Positions 22,337 through 64,000 of a stretch of DNA of 64,000 nt are shown in pieces. The number at the start of each line of letters is the position of its first letter. The stretch's first letter is position 1. Origin of the DNA: Ridgeia piscesae. Taxonomy: Eukaryota > Annelida > Polychaeta > Sabellida > Siboglinidae. The DNA is taken from the NCBI GenBank assembly GCA_025642075.2, contig JAODUO010000044.1:865001-929000 (forward strand), read 5' to 3'. A program made the translations under genes and the position numbers. The notes beneath the pieces were generated by a model. The model was not told where the DNA came from. It did not search any database and worked only from the letters and a program-made list of their open reading frames with translations.

Positions 22337-24383
22337 CATATGTATACCTTCAATGCTTCTTCTCTGGTAATGGAGATTGAATACACTACTGATGCCAAGT
22401 GTCATGTGACATCCAGGCCTTGCAGGAGGACGAGGACCAACCAGGGTTTGCTGCAATAGCTAGACAGCAGTTGGCCGTCTACCGCTTCCCCGTCATGGTG
22501 ATGATGTCACTGCCCAATGGCACCATGGTCCACAGCGCAAATGCCAACGACCTGCTCGACAAGGAGCAAGTGATGGCCTTGAGCAAACATACGTACGTAA
22601 ACAGCAGGGGGCACTGTATCAGTCTCACTACCCACTGGCAGACTCCATACCCCATGGCAGACTCAGGTCCCGAGGATAGACTCATTGCCCCATGCCAGAC
22701 TCAGTACCCCATGGCAGAAACAGTACCCCATGGCAGACTCAGTACCCCATGGCAGACTCAGTACCCCATGGCAGACTCAGTACCCCATGGCAGACTCAGT
22801 ACCCCATGCCCGACTCAGTACCCCATGCCCGACTCAGTACCCCATGGCAGACTCAGTACCCCATGCCCGACTCAGTACCCCATGCCAGACTCAGTACCCC
22901 ATGGCAGACTCAGTACCCCATGGCAGACTCAGTACCCCATGCCCGACCCAGTACCCCATGCCCGACTCAGTACCCCATGGCAGACTCAGTACCCCATGCC
23001 CGACTCAGTACCCCATGCCCGACTCAGTACCCCATGGCAGACTCAGGTCCCCAGGATAGACTCATTACCCCATGGCAGACTCAGTACCCCATGGCAGACT
23101 CAGTACCCCATGACAGACTCAGGTCCCCATGATAGACTCAGTACCCCATGGCAGACTCAGGTCCCCAGGATAGACTCAGTACCCCATGGCAGACTCAGTA
23201 CCCCATGACAGACTCAGGTCCCCAGGATAGACTCAGTACCCCATGGCAGACTCAGTACCCCATGGCAGACTCAGTACCCCATGGCAGACTCAGTACCCCA
23301 TGACAGACTCAGGTCCCCATGATAGACTCAGTACCCCATGACAGACTCAGTACCCCATGGCAGACTCAGTACCCCATGACAGACTCAGGTCCCCAGGACA
23401 GACTCAGTACCCCATGACAGACTCAGTACCCCATGACAGACTCAGTACCCCATGACAGACTCAGTACCCCATGACAGACTCAGGTCCCCATGACAGACTC
23501 AGTACCCCATGACAGACTCAGTACCCCATGACAGATTCAGGTCCCCAGGATAGACTCAGGTCCCCAGGATAGACTCATTACCCCATGGCAGACTCAGTAC
23601 CCCATGGCAGACTCAGTACCCCATGGCAGATTCAGTACCCCATGGCAGATTCAGTACCCCATGGCAGACTCAGGTCCCCATGACAGACTCATTACCCCAT
23701 GGCAGACTCAGTACCCCATGGCAGACTCAGTACCCCATGGCAGACTCAGTACCCCATGGCAGACTCAGTAAATGCACTACCCCCCTGGTAGATTCAGTAA
23801 CCCTTCGCTCAACAGTAATAGAAAATGAATACCTTGATTATGATTACATTTATTAGATTACTTCTCATATTGCCATTTTTATCTGTCTAATATATTTGCT
23901 TGCAACTGTTCATATGAAAAAAATGTAATCGTGAGAAGTAATCGTGTAAGTAATTGTGAGTACGATTACTTTGGTAATGTACTCGAGTACGAGTACGATT
24001 ACTTTCCTTCGTACTCGAGTACGAGTACGAGTACGAGTACGATTACTCCATCTCTGATCTGTATAAAGAGAGGTTGTCTCTGCTATTACTTGGAATCAGC
24101 CAAATTTATTATTTATCATCATCCATAGAGCAAATACTGAATCTGAATGAAAAAATTTGATGAAAAGATTTTTAATGATTCAGAATTGCTCCTCCGTTTA
24201 GGATAGATTTTATGAGCATTTTAGCACTTTATCTCAGTGACGCAGTCCTAATTCAGTTTCACAGAATCTTATGAATGTGTCAAAAACAGTTTGTTTCTTT
24301 TTCACAGATACGAAGATCCATCTGAGGTTGTGTATCACAACCTGTTGAAAGAAGGACTTGCAAAAGGTCAACCATACTTATAA
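13071..24383 (+). CDS. SELENON: Selenoprotein N (whole coding span, eight exons)
   Basis: Joining exons 13071-13427, 13736-13864, 15042-15382, 17673-17824, 18564-18811, 20233-20442, 22417-22592 and 24308-24383 gives 562 residues, with every GT-AG junction in phase; vertebrate SELENON is of similar length. Order of parts: short cytosolic tail, membrane anchor (about residues 32-52), one EF hand (loop D93-E104), conserved lumenal domain, and the redox motif S-C-U-G with selenocysteine at residue 444, encoded by TGA. Known role of the family: ER-membrane glycoprotein that senses lumenal calcium through the EF hand and regulates SERCA by redox; human defects cause congenital myopathy. The start is fixed by an in-frame TAG at 13062. 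Reading the TGA as a stop would wrongly truncate the protein by about 21%. Confidence 0.93.
13428..13735. other. SELENON intron 1
   Basis: GT-AG intron with AT-rich sequence; nothing else seen. Confidence 0.85.
13736..13864 (+). CDS. SELENON: SELENON exon 2 (residues 120-162)
   Basis: Follows 'cttttgtag'. It encodes [16 protein letters not shown] and [14 protein letters not shown] and ends at 'CCTGGT' before 'gtgagt' (phase 0). This is the variable stretch between EF hand and lumenal domain, so it is identified mainly by splice fit and continuity. Confidence 0.85.
14457..14826. mobile_element. MITE-like element with about 40-bp imperfect terminal inverted repeats
   Basis: The left end 'gccagtgtcgtttagaatat' is the imperfect inverse of the right end, which reads outward 'gccagtgtcagatagactat'. 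Both continue into 'ggacc...gaaaat(t/g)gacc'. The total is 370 bp with no reading frame. It lies in SELENON intron 2 (13,865-15,041). A clear target-site duplication is not visible. Confidence 0.6.
15042..15382 (+). CDS. SELENON: SELENON exon 3 (residues 163-276)
   Basis: Encodes the start of the conserved lumenal domain, including [28 protein letters not shown] and [20 protein letters not shown]. It ends within the Arg codon of MFR before 'gtaaca' (phase 2), completed by the next exon to read MFRIHAEFQ. Confidence 0.93.
15500..15692 (+). mobile_element. SINE body, copy 2
   Basis: Shares with the copy at 42,687-43,000: 'gagtacctgg(c/t)tata', 'gatatttgt', 'gactggatgttt', 'ggtgtttgattgaacagatc', 'gattggaaactg(c/g)g' and 'tataaaaact'. 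The tRNA-like head is not recognisable. It is in SELENON intron 3 and is followed by a repeat shared with 52,846-52,915. Confidence 0.6.
15718..15790 (+). repeat. Dispersed repeat segment (partner at 52,846-52,915)
   Basis: 'cacagatcttgagctt', 'atttgttgagata' and 'cttca(g/a)tag' recur in the same order at 52,846. It directly follows the SINE here, so it may be part of the SINE tail or of a flanking element. Confidence 0.55.
15793..17365. other. Middle of SELENON intron 3
   Basis: Non-coding. The only structure seen is a perfect 12-bp-arm hairpin at 16,819-16,849. Confidence 0.6.
16819..16849. repeat. Perfect inverted repeat (12-bp arms, 7-nt loop)
   Basis: 'atcatagtgtga' and 'tcacactatgat' are exact inverses separated by 'atttaga'. 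The loop is too short for a transposon; a stable intronic hairpin is the simplest reading. Confidence 0.9.
17368..17550 (-). repeat. Dispersed repeat segment (partner at 31,438-31,603)
   Basis: The reverse complement matches 31,438-31,603 through 'gtggatgggtagaa', 'gataaaaaagtctt' (here slightly changed), 'catagatattgtca', 'gtgtttgtagt' and an 'ataa' tract. It has no coding frame, and the family is unknown. Confidence 0.6.
17673..17824 (+). CDS. SELENON: SELENON exon 4 (residues 276-327)
   Basis: Encodes [32 protein letters not shown] and the start of VPNDKRLNV, a highly conserved part of the family. It ends before 'gtgagt' in phase 1; the split codon gives the Asp of NVDMEW. Confidence 0.95.
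18083..18330. repeat. AT-rich tandem repeat, about 50-55-bp unit, four to five copies
   Basis: The unit 'gatgataaattatta(t/c)taaaata' plus a variable (AT)/(GTAT) tail repeats in SELENON intron 4 (17,825-18,563). It ends in a (TA)n run. Confidence 0.9.
18564..18811 (+). CDS. SELENON: SELENON exon 5 (residues 327-409)
   Basis: Encodes [20 protein letters not shown] and ends in KLFPFKK before 'gtatgt' (phase 0). NMEVDIGxxPxMEL is a conserved segment of the family. The middle is acidic and variable. Confidence 0.93.
19446..19522. repeat. (AT)n with GTAT interruptions
   Basis: Microsatellite in SELENON intron 5; the coding frame over it is an artefact. Confidence 0.95.
19726..20165 (+). mobile_element. 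5'-truncated LINE 3' end, diverged copy of 10,870-11,150
   Basis: Shares 'taagaccacaataaggtg', 'tttcacgaatttt', 'ggaaatgacggaaac' and other phrases in order with the 3' end of the RTE-like LINE at 10,718-11,150, with extra sequence in the middle. It ends about 65 bp before SELENON exon 6. Confidence 0.6.
20233..20442 (+). CDS. SELENON: SELENON exon 6 with the selenocysteine codon (residues 410-479)
   Basis: Encodes [20 protein letters not shown], then [24 protein letters not shown] and [13 protein letters not shown]. The frame stays open on both sides of the TGA at 20335-20337. The residues around it are the invariant SCUG redox site of the family. The length is exactly 70 codons, phase 0 at both ends. 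Confidence 0.96.
20335..20337 (+). other. SELENON: UGA selenocysteine codon
   Basis: TGA in the context AGT-TGC-TGA-GGG reads Ser-Cys-Sec-Gly, residue 444. Downstream codons continue the conserved protein to the true TAA at 24381. Confidence 0.95.
20344..20382 (+). promoter_or_regulatory. SELENON: Selenocysteine redefinition element (stem-loop after UGA)
   Basis: Six bases after the UGA, 'gcgcggacactc' (20344-20355) pairs with 'gagagtccgcgc' (20371-20382): 11 of 12 base pairs, with an inner GGG/CCC extension and a small loop. Vertebrate SELENON mRNAs are known to carry a stem-loop at this place that promotes UGA readthrough (SRE). Here the structure is seen in the sequence; its activity is inferred. 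Confidence 0.85.
20607..20757 (+). repeat. Dispersed repeat (partner at 52,351-52,486)
   Basis: 'taaccc(a/t)g(g/c)aggtgaccaag', 'ttgctaatattggtcataaa', 'taataaa.t.ataatatcta' and 'aaaatcatgggg' occur in the same order and spacing in both copies. No coding capacity. Family unknown. It lies in SELENON intron 6. Confidence 0.75.
21436..22278. mobile_element. hAT-like non-autonomous DNA element with TIRs and 8-bp TSD
   Basis: Termini 'cagggatgaga' and 'tctcatccctg' are exact inverses. Both are flanked by 'atatatat', which may be the 8-bp target duplication of hAT elements, although low complexity weakens this. The 843-bp interior has no transposase frame that I recognise. It lies in SELENON intron 6 (20,443-22,416). 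Confidence 0.6.
22417..22592 (+). CDS. SELENON: SELENON exon 7 (residues 480-538)
   Basis: Encodes [40 protein letters not shown] and [18 protein letters not shown]. The acceptor 'atccag' at 22416 is preferred because it keeps phase 0; a second AG at 22425 would remove three residues. The donor at 22593 ('gtacgt') leaves phase 2 and is the one that joins exon 8 in frame. Confidence 0.9.
22632..23770. repeat. Minisatellite, 19-bp unit, about 60 copies
   Basis: The unit 'actcagtaccccatggcag' has variants (catgcccg, catgacag, 'caggtccccaggatag'). It begins about 40 bp after the donor of SELENON exon 7. It is open in several frames without meaning. Confidence 0.97.
23925..24052. repeat. (TACGAG)n and CTCGAG-centred self-complementary repeat
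   Basis: Several 'gtactcgagtacgag' and 'tacgattact' phrases alternate with inverted partners. Such edges are often seen next to dispersed repeats. It lies in SELENON intron 7. Confidence 0.7.
24308..24383 (+). CDS. SELENON: SELENON exon 8 and stop (residues 538-562)
   Basis: After 'tttttcacag', phase 2 joins to give [20 protein letters not shown] and KGQPYL, then TAA at 24381-24383. The EDPS...LKEGL...P C-terminus is conserved in the family. Confidence 0.93.
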
Positions 24384-25740
24384 CACTATATAGGGACTTG
24401 GTCAAAACTATCAGATTTTACGACATTTGCATTGGATCACAGAGGCTTTTATTTCATACCAGGATATTTTATAGGCAAATGAAAAAATTGCTACAGTTTT
24501 ATTATGTCAGCGTATATAACTGACCTAGTTTCATATTATGTTGACTTACAGCTACCAGTCTACAATTGTGTATTGTTATTGATATATTATAGTATATTTC
24601 TACTGAGTCCAGATGTTGTTATGAAAGGTGAGTTATTTAATAAGCCAAACAAGTTGGCATTGTTCACATAATATGCATATTATACATTATAATTATACAT
24701 TTATTTTCGGGATACAGGAATACTTATGCCATCTTTCTCAATGAATTGATCCAGGATGGATTATATGACACTTAGGGATAAGTCAATGTCATAATTACTA
24801 TTTACAAGTATCTTCAACAATTACAGCTGATGTGTGGTATTTTAAAAAATTCTAATGAAAATACATATAATATTTAGCTAAGTTTTCTTTTTTTGTGAAT
24901 ATTCTGAAATGCACAGTTGATCATTAGGCCTACATAGAAAATATTATAGTGATGCATTTACATACAACAGCAGCACAGTTATACTTGATTTGTTTTTCAT
25001 TTGATTTGTTTTTATAGAGTTTGCAGCCAAATCAATGGAAGCATATAACAGGGTAAATCTTTCATGTTACTTGTTACAATGTGTTTATACTGATATATAA
25101 TGTTAGTCATATGCTGTGTTTGTTATGCATAAAATGCCATATTATACAAGCGTGTTTACTGAATTTGTTGTGTACAGTATTGAACTGAACTTATTCATTT
25201 GATCTGTGTTAATGTTGATATTAATGAAGATGGGTTTGTAACGTATGCATCAAATACACGAACCCATTGGATGGCCAATGAACAACGACACAGATCACAT
25301 GACTACGGTGTTCATATTTCATACATAACATTATGTTTGTGATCGTAGATCGTGTACTGATGTGGTGATATGTAACTGAGGAAATGAAAATGTTGCTGAC
25401 ATAGTGTTGCTTTTCTAAAAATATCCGATATAATAATACATTAAAGCCACGATGTGCATCACAGTATTGCTGGCACAATACGATATGTGTCATATTTACA
25501 ATACATAATTCACGATATGTGGTATTTCGTACTGCATAGAGGTTCACTCTTGTTGTGATTTCAAATATTGGACAAGTCCATTCACTTCAGTTTATTTTGC
25601 TTCAGTTAATTCAGCTATGTGAACGGGCTTCAGACAGTGGTGGGCATTTGTGTAGATAATGCAGCATGGCTGAATGTTTCCCAGGAATGCTAAGATGGTT
25701 TTCAGTTGAGTAGGTCAGTACAGGAGTGAAAATAAATGTA
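24384..25740 (+). other. SELENON: Probable SELENON 3' UTR
   Basis: Non-coding AT-rich sequence from the stop codon through the SECIS candidate to an AATAAA at 25,731-25,736, a possible polyadenylation signal. The real 3' end is unknown, and the SINE at 25,630-25,795 overlaps the proposed end. Confidence 0.45.
25214..25286 (+). promoter_or_regulatory. SELENON: SECIS element candidate (type II)
   Basis: Helix I: 'gttg'/'caac' and 'tatt'/'aatg'. Core: ATGA (25224-25227) opposite GGAT (25269-25272), giving the U-U, G-A, A-G quartet. Helix II: 'tgggtttgt' (25231-25239) pairs with 'acgaaccca' (25258-25266), nine pairs with one G-U. The unpaired AA is at 25240-25241, 12 nt after ATGA. An apical mini-stem GTAT/ATAC has a 7-nt loop. 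All canonical SECIS parts are present at normal spacing, about 0.83 kb after the SELENON stop. Function is inferred. Confidence 0.72.
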
Positions 25741-25795
25741 CTTTGAACAGTCAAAGGAGTCAGGACTTGATACCAAGTGGTATAAACATTTGACT
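25630..25795 (+). mobile_element. SINE body, copy 3
   Basis: Shares 'cagcatggctgaatgtttccc', less its ends, plus 'tttcagttga', 'ggtcagtacaggagtgaaa' and 'ggacttgata' with the other copies in the same order. The tRNA-like head is missing. Confidence 0.6.
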
Positions 25796-25799
25796 TTTA

Positions 25800-26325
25800 C
25801 CTCTTTACGTAAGTTGTTTTTGTGGTCGGAATAGTTTCTAATATGCAGTAGTTTCAGCATTCAAAGTGATGAAACATTGGAAAATGTGTTTGCATGTAAC
25901 GTAGATCTGTCATGATACTTGTCAAACATATTACAAAAACAGTACCACAGTCTGGCATTGAATTGAAATTGAGAGTATAGCCTGTATAGGAATGCTTGTG
26001 GTTTGTATACAGGTGTTTGCATACAGCTTGTTGCCTTGGCGATAGATTCCAAGGTAGCTTTTGTTACCATGACGACAAATTCAAATGTATCTGGTGTACT
26101 TTATGTGTATGCAACCATAAAGAAGTCATTGGCAATTTTGTATAAAAATGGCAAACACAAGAAATATGTCGGTAACTTTTTCATCATCCGAGGGATGTTT
26201 ACTATGTCTGTTATCTTTTATAAAGATTGAATGTGCAATAAACTGGGGAAGTAGAAGGCAGTTGTTTTTGTTGTAATTATTGACAAGTTATCACAGAATG
26301 AGTAGGTTAGGTTAGACATGTGAAG
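25800..26325. other. Intergenic stretch before minisatellite
   Basis: AT-rich, without a recognised gene or repeat. Confidence 0.5.
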
Positions 26326-26329
26326 ACCG

Positions 26330-29300
26330 GAGTTGTTGTGGGGAGGTTCCATGTGTGGATGTTTCAGTGAGGAGCTGAGGGGAGGTTCCATGTGTGGATG
26401 TTTCAGTGAGGAGCTGAGGGGAGGTTCCATGGTGTGGATGATTCAGGGAGGAGCTGAGGGGAGCCTTTCCATGGCGTGGATGATTCAGGGAGGAGGCTGA
26501 GGGGAGGCCCATGGTGTGGATGATTCAGGGAGGAGCTGAGGGGAGCCTCCATGCGTGGATGATTCAGGGAGGGGCTGAGGGGAGGCTCCATGTGTGAATG
26601 ATTCAGGGAGGAGCTAAGGGGAGGCTCCATGTGTGAATGATTCATGGAGGAGCTGAGGGGAGGCTCCATGTGTGAATGATTCATGGAGGAGCTGAGGGGA
26701 GGCTCCATGTGTGAATGATTCGGGGAGGAGCTGAGGGGAGGCTCCATGTGTGAATGATTCAGGGAGGAGCTGAGGGGAGGCTTTCCATGTGTGAATGATT
26801 CGGGGAGGAGCTGAGGGGAGGCTCCATGTGTGGATGATTCGGGGAGGAGCTGAGGGGAGGTTCCATGGTGTAGATGATTCAGGGAGGAGCTGAGGGGAGG
26901 CTCCATGCGTGGATGATTCAGGGAGGGGCTGAGGGGAGGCTCCATGTGTGGATGACTCGGGGAAGAGCGGAGTGGAAGCTCCATGTGTGCATGATTCAGG
27001 GAGGATTTGAGGGGAGGCTCCATGTGTGGATGATTCAGGGAGGAGCTGAGGGGAGGCTCATGTGTGAATGATTCAGGGAGGAGCTGAGGGGAGGCTCCAT
27101 GTGTGAATGATTCAGGGAGGAGCTGAGGGGAGGCTCCATGTGTGAATGATTCAGGGAGGAGCTGAGGGGAGGCTCCATGTGTGAATGATTCAGGGAGGAG
27201 CTGAGGGGAGGCTCCATGTGTGAATGATTCAGGGAGGAGATGAGGGGAGGCTCCATGGTGTGAATGATTCAGGGAGGAGCTGAGGGGAGGCTCCATGGTG
27301 TGAATGATTCAGGGAGGAGCTGAGGGGAGGCTCCATGTGTGAATGATTCAGGGAGGAGCTGAGGGGAGGCTCCATGGTGTGGATGATTCAGGGAGGAGCT
27401 GAGGGGAGGCTCCATGTGTGAATGATTCAGGGAGGAGCTGAGGGGAGGCTCCATGGTGTGGATGATTCAGGGAGGAGCTGATGGGAGGCTCCATGGTGTG
27501 GATGATTCAGGGAAAGAGCTGAGGGGAGGCTCCATGTGTGCATGATTCAGGGAGGAGCTGAGGGGAGGCTCCATGGTGTGGATGATTCAGGGAAGGAGCT
27601 GAGGGGAGGCTCCATGGTGTGGACGATTCAGGGAGGAGCTGAGGGGAGGCTCCATGGTGTGGATGCTTCAGGAGGAGCTGAGGGGAGGCTCCATGTGTGA
27701 ATGATTCAGGGAGGAGCTGAGGGGAGGCTCCATGGTGTGGATGATTCAGGGAGGAGCTGAGGGGAGGCTCCATGTGTGCATGATTCAGGGAGGAGCTGAG
27801 GGGAGGCTCCATGTGTGGATGATTCAGGGAGGAGCTGAGGGGAGGCTCCATGTGTGGATGATTCAGGGAGGAGCTGAGGGGAGGCTCCTTGTGTGCATGA
27901 TTCAGGGAGGAGCTGAGGGGAGGCTCCATGTATGGATGATTCAGGGAGGAGCTGAGGGGAGGCTCCATGTGTGGATGATTCAGGGAGGCACTGAAAGGGG
28001 GGGCTTTCCAAAGTGTGAATGATTTTAGGGAGGAACTGAGGATGAGGCTTGACATGGTGGATATTTGTGTAGGAAATAGGGAGGCTCCATTTTATAGCAG
28101 GGGGGGGCTGAATGTTTCCCCGTGTGAACAGATTCAACGTATAGGGGAGGCCCTGGCCGGACCATCCAAAGGGGCTGGGGGGGTACCTGTGTGTATGATT
28201 TAGGAGGAGCGAAGGCCCTAGTTTATTTGTTTGGGCGAGCTGGGGGGGGCTCCATGTGCCTATTAAGCTGGGAGGGGGGTGGACAGCAGGGAAGGCAGGG
28301 GAGGCTAAAGTGACGGGAAAATTTAGGGAAGAGCAGGAGGTCCATGTGTTTGGTATTCAGGGGGGAAAACTCATGGGGGATGATTGGGCAAATAGCAGGG
28401 TATAGTATAGACGCCCTCAAAGGATGGGGGGGGTCCATGTGTGAATGATTCAGGGAAGAGCTGAGGGGAGGCTCCATGGGATGTTAGGATTGAGCAGGGA
28501 GGTCATGTGGCGTTGGAGGGTGAGGCCCAGCTCCATGTGTGAATGATTCAGGGAGAGCTGAGGGGAGGCTCCATGGTTGATGATTCAGGAGAGCTGAGGG
28601 GAGGCTCCATGTGTGCATGATTCAGGATAGAGCTGAGGGGAGGCTCCCATGTGTGCATGATTCAAAAAGGGGAGGGAGCCTTTTAGTGGGAGGGGCTACC
28701 ATGGTGTGGATGATTCAGGGAGGAGCTGAGGGGAGGCTCCATGTGTGGATGATTCAGGGAAGAGCTGAGGGGAGGCTCCATGTGTGAATGATTCAGGGAG
28801 GAGCTGAGGGGAGGCTCCATGGTGTGGATGATTCAGGGAGGAGCTGAGGGGAGGCTCCATGGTGTGGATGATTCAGGGAAGAGCTGAGGGGAGGCTCCAT
28901 GTGTGCATGAGTCAGGGAGGAGCTGAGGGGAGACTCCATGGTGTGGATGATTCAGGGAGGAGCTGAGGGGAGGCTCCATGTGTGCATGATTCAGGGAAGA
29001 GCTGCGGGGAGGCTCCATGTGTGAATGATTCAGGGAGGAGCTGAGGGGAGACTCCATGGTGTGGATGATTCAGGGAGGAGCTGAGGGGAGACTCCATGGT
29101 GTGGATGATTCAGGAAAGAGCTGAGGGGAGGCTCCGTGTGTGTGCATGATTCAGGGAGGAGCTGAGGGGAGGCTCCATGTATGGATGATTCAGGGAGGAG
29201 CTGAGGGGAGACTCCATGGTGTGGATGATTCAGGGAAGAGCTGATGGGAGGCTCCGTGTGTGTGCATGATTCAGGTAGGAGCTGAGGGGAGGCTCCATGT

Positions 29301-29470
29301 ATGGATGATTCAGGGAGGAGCTGAGGGGAGGCTCCATGTATGGATGATTCAGGGAGGAGCTGAGGGGAGGCTCCATGTGTGCATGATTCAGGGAGGCGCT
29401 GAGGGGAGGTCCCATGGTGTCGGTGATACAAGATGCCACTGAAGGGGAGGTTCCAAGGAGTGGATGTTTC
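26330..29470. repeat. Minisatellite, 39-bp unit, about 75 copies
   Basis: The unit runs 'ggaggctccatgtgtgaatg' then 'attcagggaggagctgagg'. Main variants are tgtgtg/tggtgtg and aatg/gatg/catg. Long open frames on the minus strand (His-Gly-Ala-Ser-Pro-Gln repeats and others) are artefacts of a unit length divisible by three. The part 28,010-28,700 is irregular (see findings). The array is intergenic between SELENON and the EML gene. Confidence 0.95.
28010..28440. other. Chimeric-looking block in the minisatellite (probable consensus error)
   Basis: Colinear pieces of the unique flank 29,490-29,850 ('gctgaatgtttccc', 'gtgaacagat', 'ctagtttatttgtttgg', 'gtggacagcagggaaggca', 'gattgggcaaatagcag') alternate with minisatellite pieces. 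Biological duplication is possible, but an averaged read consensus explains the interleaving better. Confidence 0.6.
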
Positions 29471-29490
29471 AGGGAGGAACTGTATGGATG

Positions 29491-29656
29491 AGGCTATAGA
29501 CACTGGTGGATATTTGTGTATGAAATATATTTGCATATTTATAGCAGCAGGGCTGAATGTTTCCCAGAAAATCAAGTGAACAGATCTGCAACCGTATAAA
29601 ATGCCCTGGCCCGGACCATCCCAAAGACTGGATACTGTGTTACATAAAAAAAACTA
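29491..29656 (+). mobile_element. SINE body, copy 4
   Basis: Shares 'ctatagacactggtggatat', 'gcagcagggctgaatgtttc', 'caagtgaacagatctgc' and 'gactggatactgtgttacat' with other copies. It abuts the minisatellite end. Confidence 0.6.
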
Positions 29657-29659
29657 AAC

Positions 29660-30180
29660 CCTAGTTTATTTGTTTGGCCGTCTGGCACTCCACTCCCTAT
29701 AATGCCGGGAGAGGGTGGACAGCAGGGAAGGCATGGAGTGGTATCAGTGATGGGAATATAAGGAAAACACTGGTCCAGTACTTTTGTAACAGGAAAACTT
29801 TGGGGCAAGATTGGGCAAATAGCAGCTATAGTATAGCGCCCTCAAATGGATGGGATCAACATTTAAAACAGATACCGTACTAAATGACGAGATGTCTTAG
29901 CAAGATCTGTGCGCGTTTGATCCCGGGTGAGTGCCCCAGCTCCTATTTAATAGCTCTGCTAATAGTATGCTGGATGCTGTCTAGAGTCTAGTACAAACTA
30001 ATAATGATCCATGCAATAATAATAATAAGGTTTACAAATTCTTCATATCAGGCACACTTGGTACTGTTGATTTGTTTCTTATCATACATCGAAATAATTG
30101 TAAAATTCAAGAATCACACTGTCTGTGTTAAATAAACGCCTTGGTTACGAGTAAATGTTTACCTGGGCGATAATTTAATA
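29660..30180. other. Intergenic stretch before the EML gene
   Basis: No gene is seen. Its first 190 bp are also found, garbled, at 28,217-28,430. Confidence 0.5.
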
Positions 30181-30189
30181 TTTACTGGG

Positions 30190-64000
<33,811 letters not shown>

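Noticed and set aside
22399..23208. A 269-codon frame running from SELENON exon 7 into the minisatellite
   Set aside because: A proper donor (gtacgt at 22593) joins exon 7 to a conserved exon 8; the read-through part is minisatellite translation.
25018..25052. A small orphan exon (acceptor 'tttttatag', donor 'ggtaaat')
   Set aside because: It lies between the SELENON stop and the SECIS candidate, has only 35 bases, and no protein family match; chance splice-like signals are likely. A spliced 3' UTR would revive it.
26330..29575. Long minus-strand frames rich in His-Gly-Ala-Ser-Pro-Gln and Met-Glu-Pro-Pro-Leu repeats
   Set aside because: They are produced by a 39-bp minisatellite whose unit is a multiple of three; no start context, no domain, and the frames shift with unit variants.

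Overview
This window is animal nuclear DNA. The genes are split by GT-AG introns, and the DNA is AT-rich and full of microsatellites, minisatellites, decayed retrotransposons, a SINE family and small inverted-repeat DNA elements. The type of repeats and the single long EML5/6-type gene suggest a lophotrochozoan invertebrate, probably a mollusc. This is inference; no species can be named from the sequence alone.

Layout: (1) 1-13,000 is a transposon graveyard. It holds simple repeats ((AT)n, (CT)n, (GTAT)n, and a large (GT)n facing a (CA)n), an inverted pair of RTE-like LINE fragments, a Ty3/Gypsy gag-pol body without visible LTRs sandwiched inside the second LINE, and the C-terminal half of a Jockey/CR1-type reverse transcriptase. 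(2) 13,071-24,383 (+) is a complete eight-exon selenoprotein N gene (SELENON, 562 residues). It has an in-frame TGA for selenocysteine in the SCUG motif, a strong stem-loop right after that TGA (selenocysteine redefinition element), and a good type II SECIS candidate about 0.83 kb past the stop codon. (3) 26,330-29,470 is a 39-bp minisatellite with a stretch that looks like a mixed assembly consensus. (4) 30,377 to beyond 62,359 (+) is a long EML5/EML6-type gene. It has 28 exons in the window, about 1,625 residues, three tandem HELP-WD40 modules, and its 3' end lies outside the window. Every exon joins the next in frame.

The two genes are unrelated in function. SELENON is an ER-membrane selenoprotein with an EF hand, linked to calcium and redox control. 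The EML protein is a tandem beta-propeller microtubule-associated protein. Both lie on the + strand, with about 4.6 kb (mostly minisatellite) between the SECIS candidate's neighbourhood and the EML promoter.

The most interesting points are: the full selenocysteine machinery of SELENON (UGA, SRE, SECIS), which a standard ORF caller breaks; several repeat families that recur within the window (a tRNA-headed SINE with at least five copies, a 273-bp MITE with TIRs and a 5-bp TSD, an 843-bp hAT-like element, and three unnamed families); and the position of every intronic minisatellite close behind a 5' splice site.
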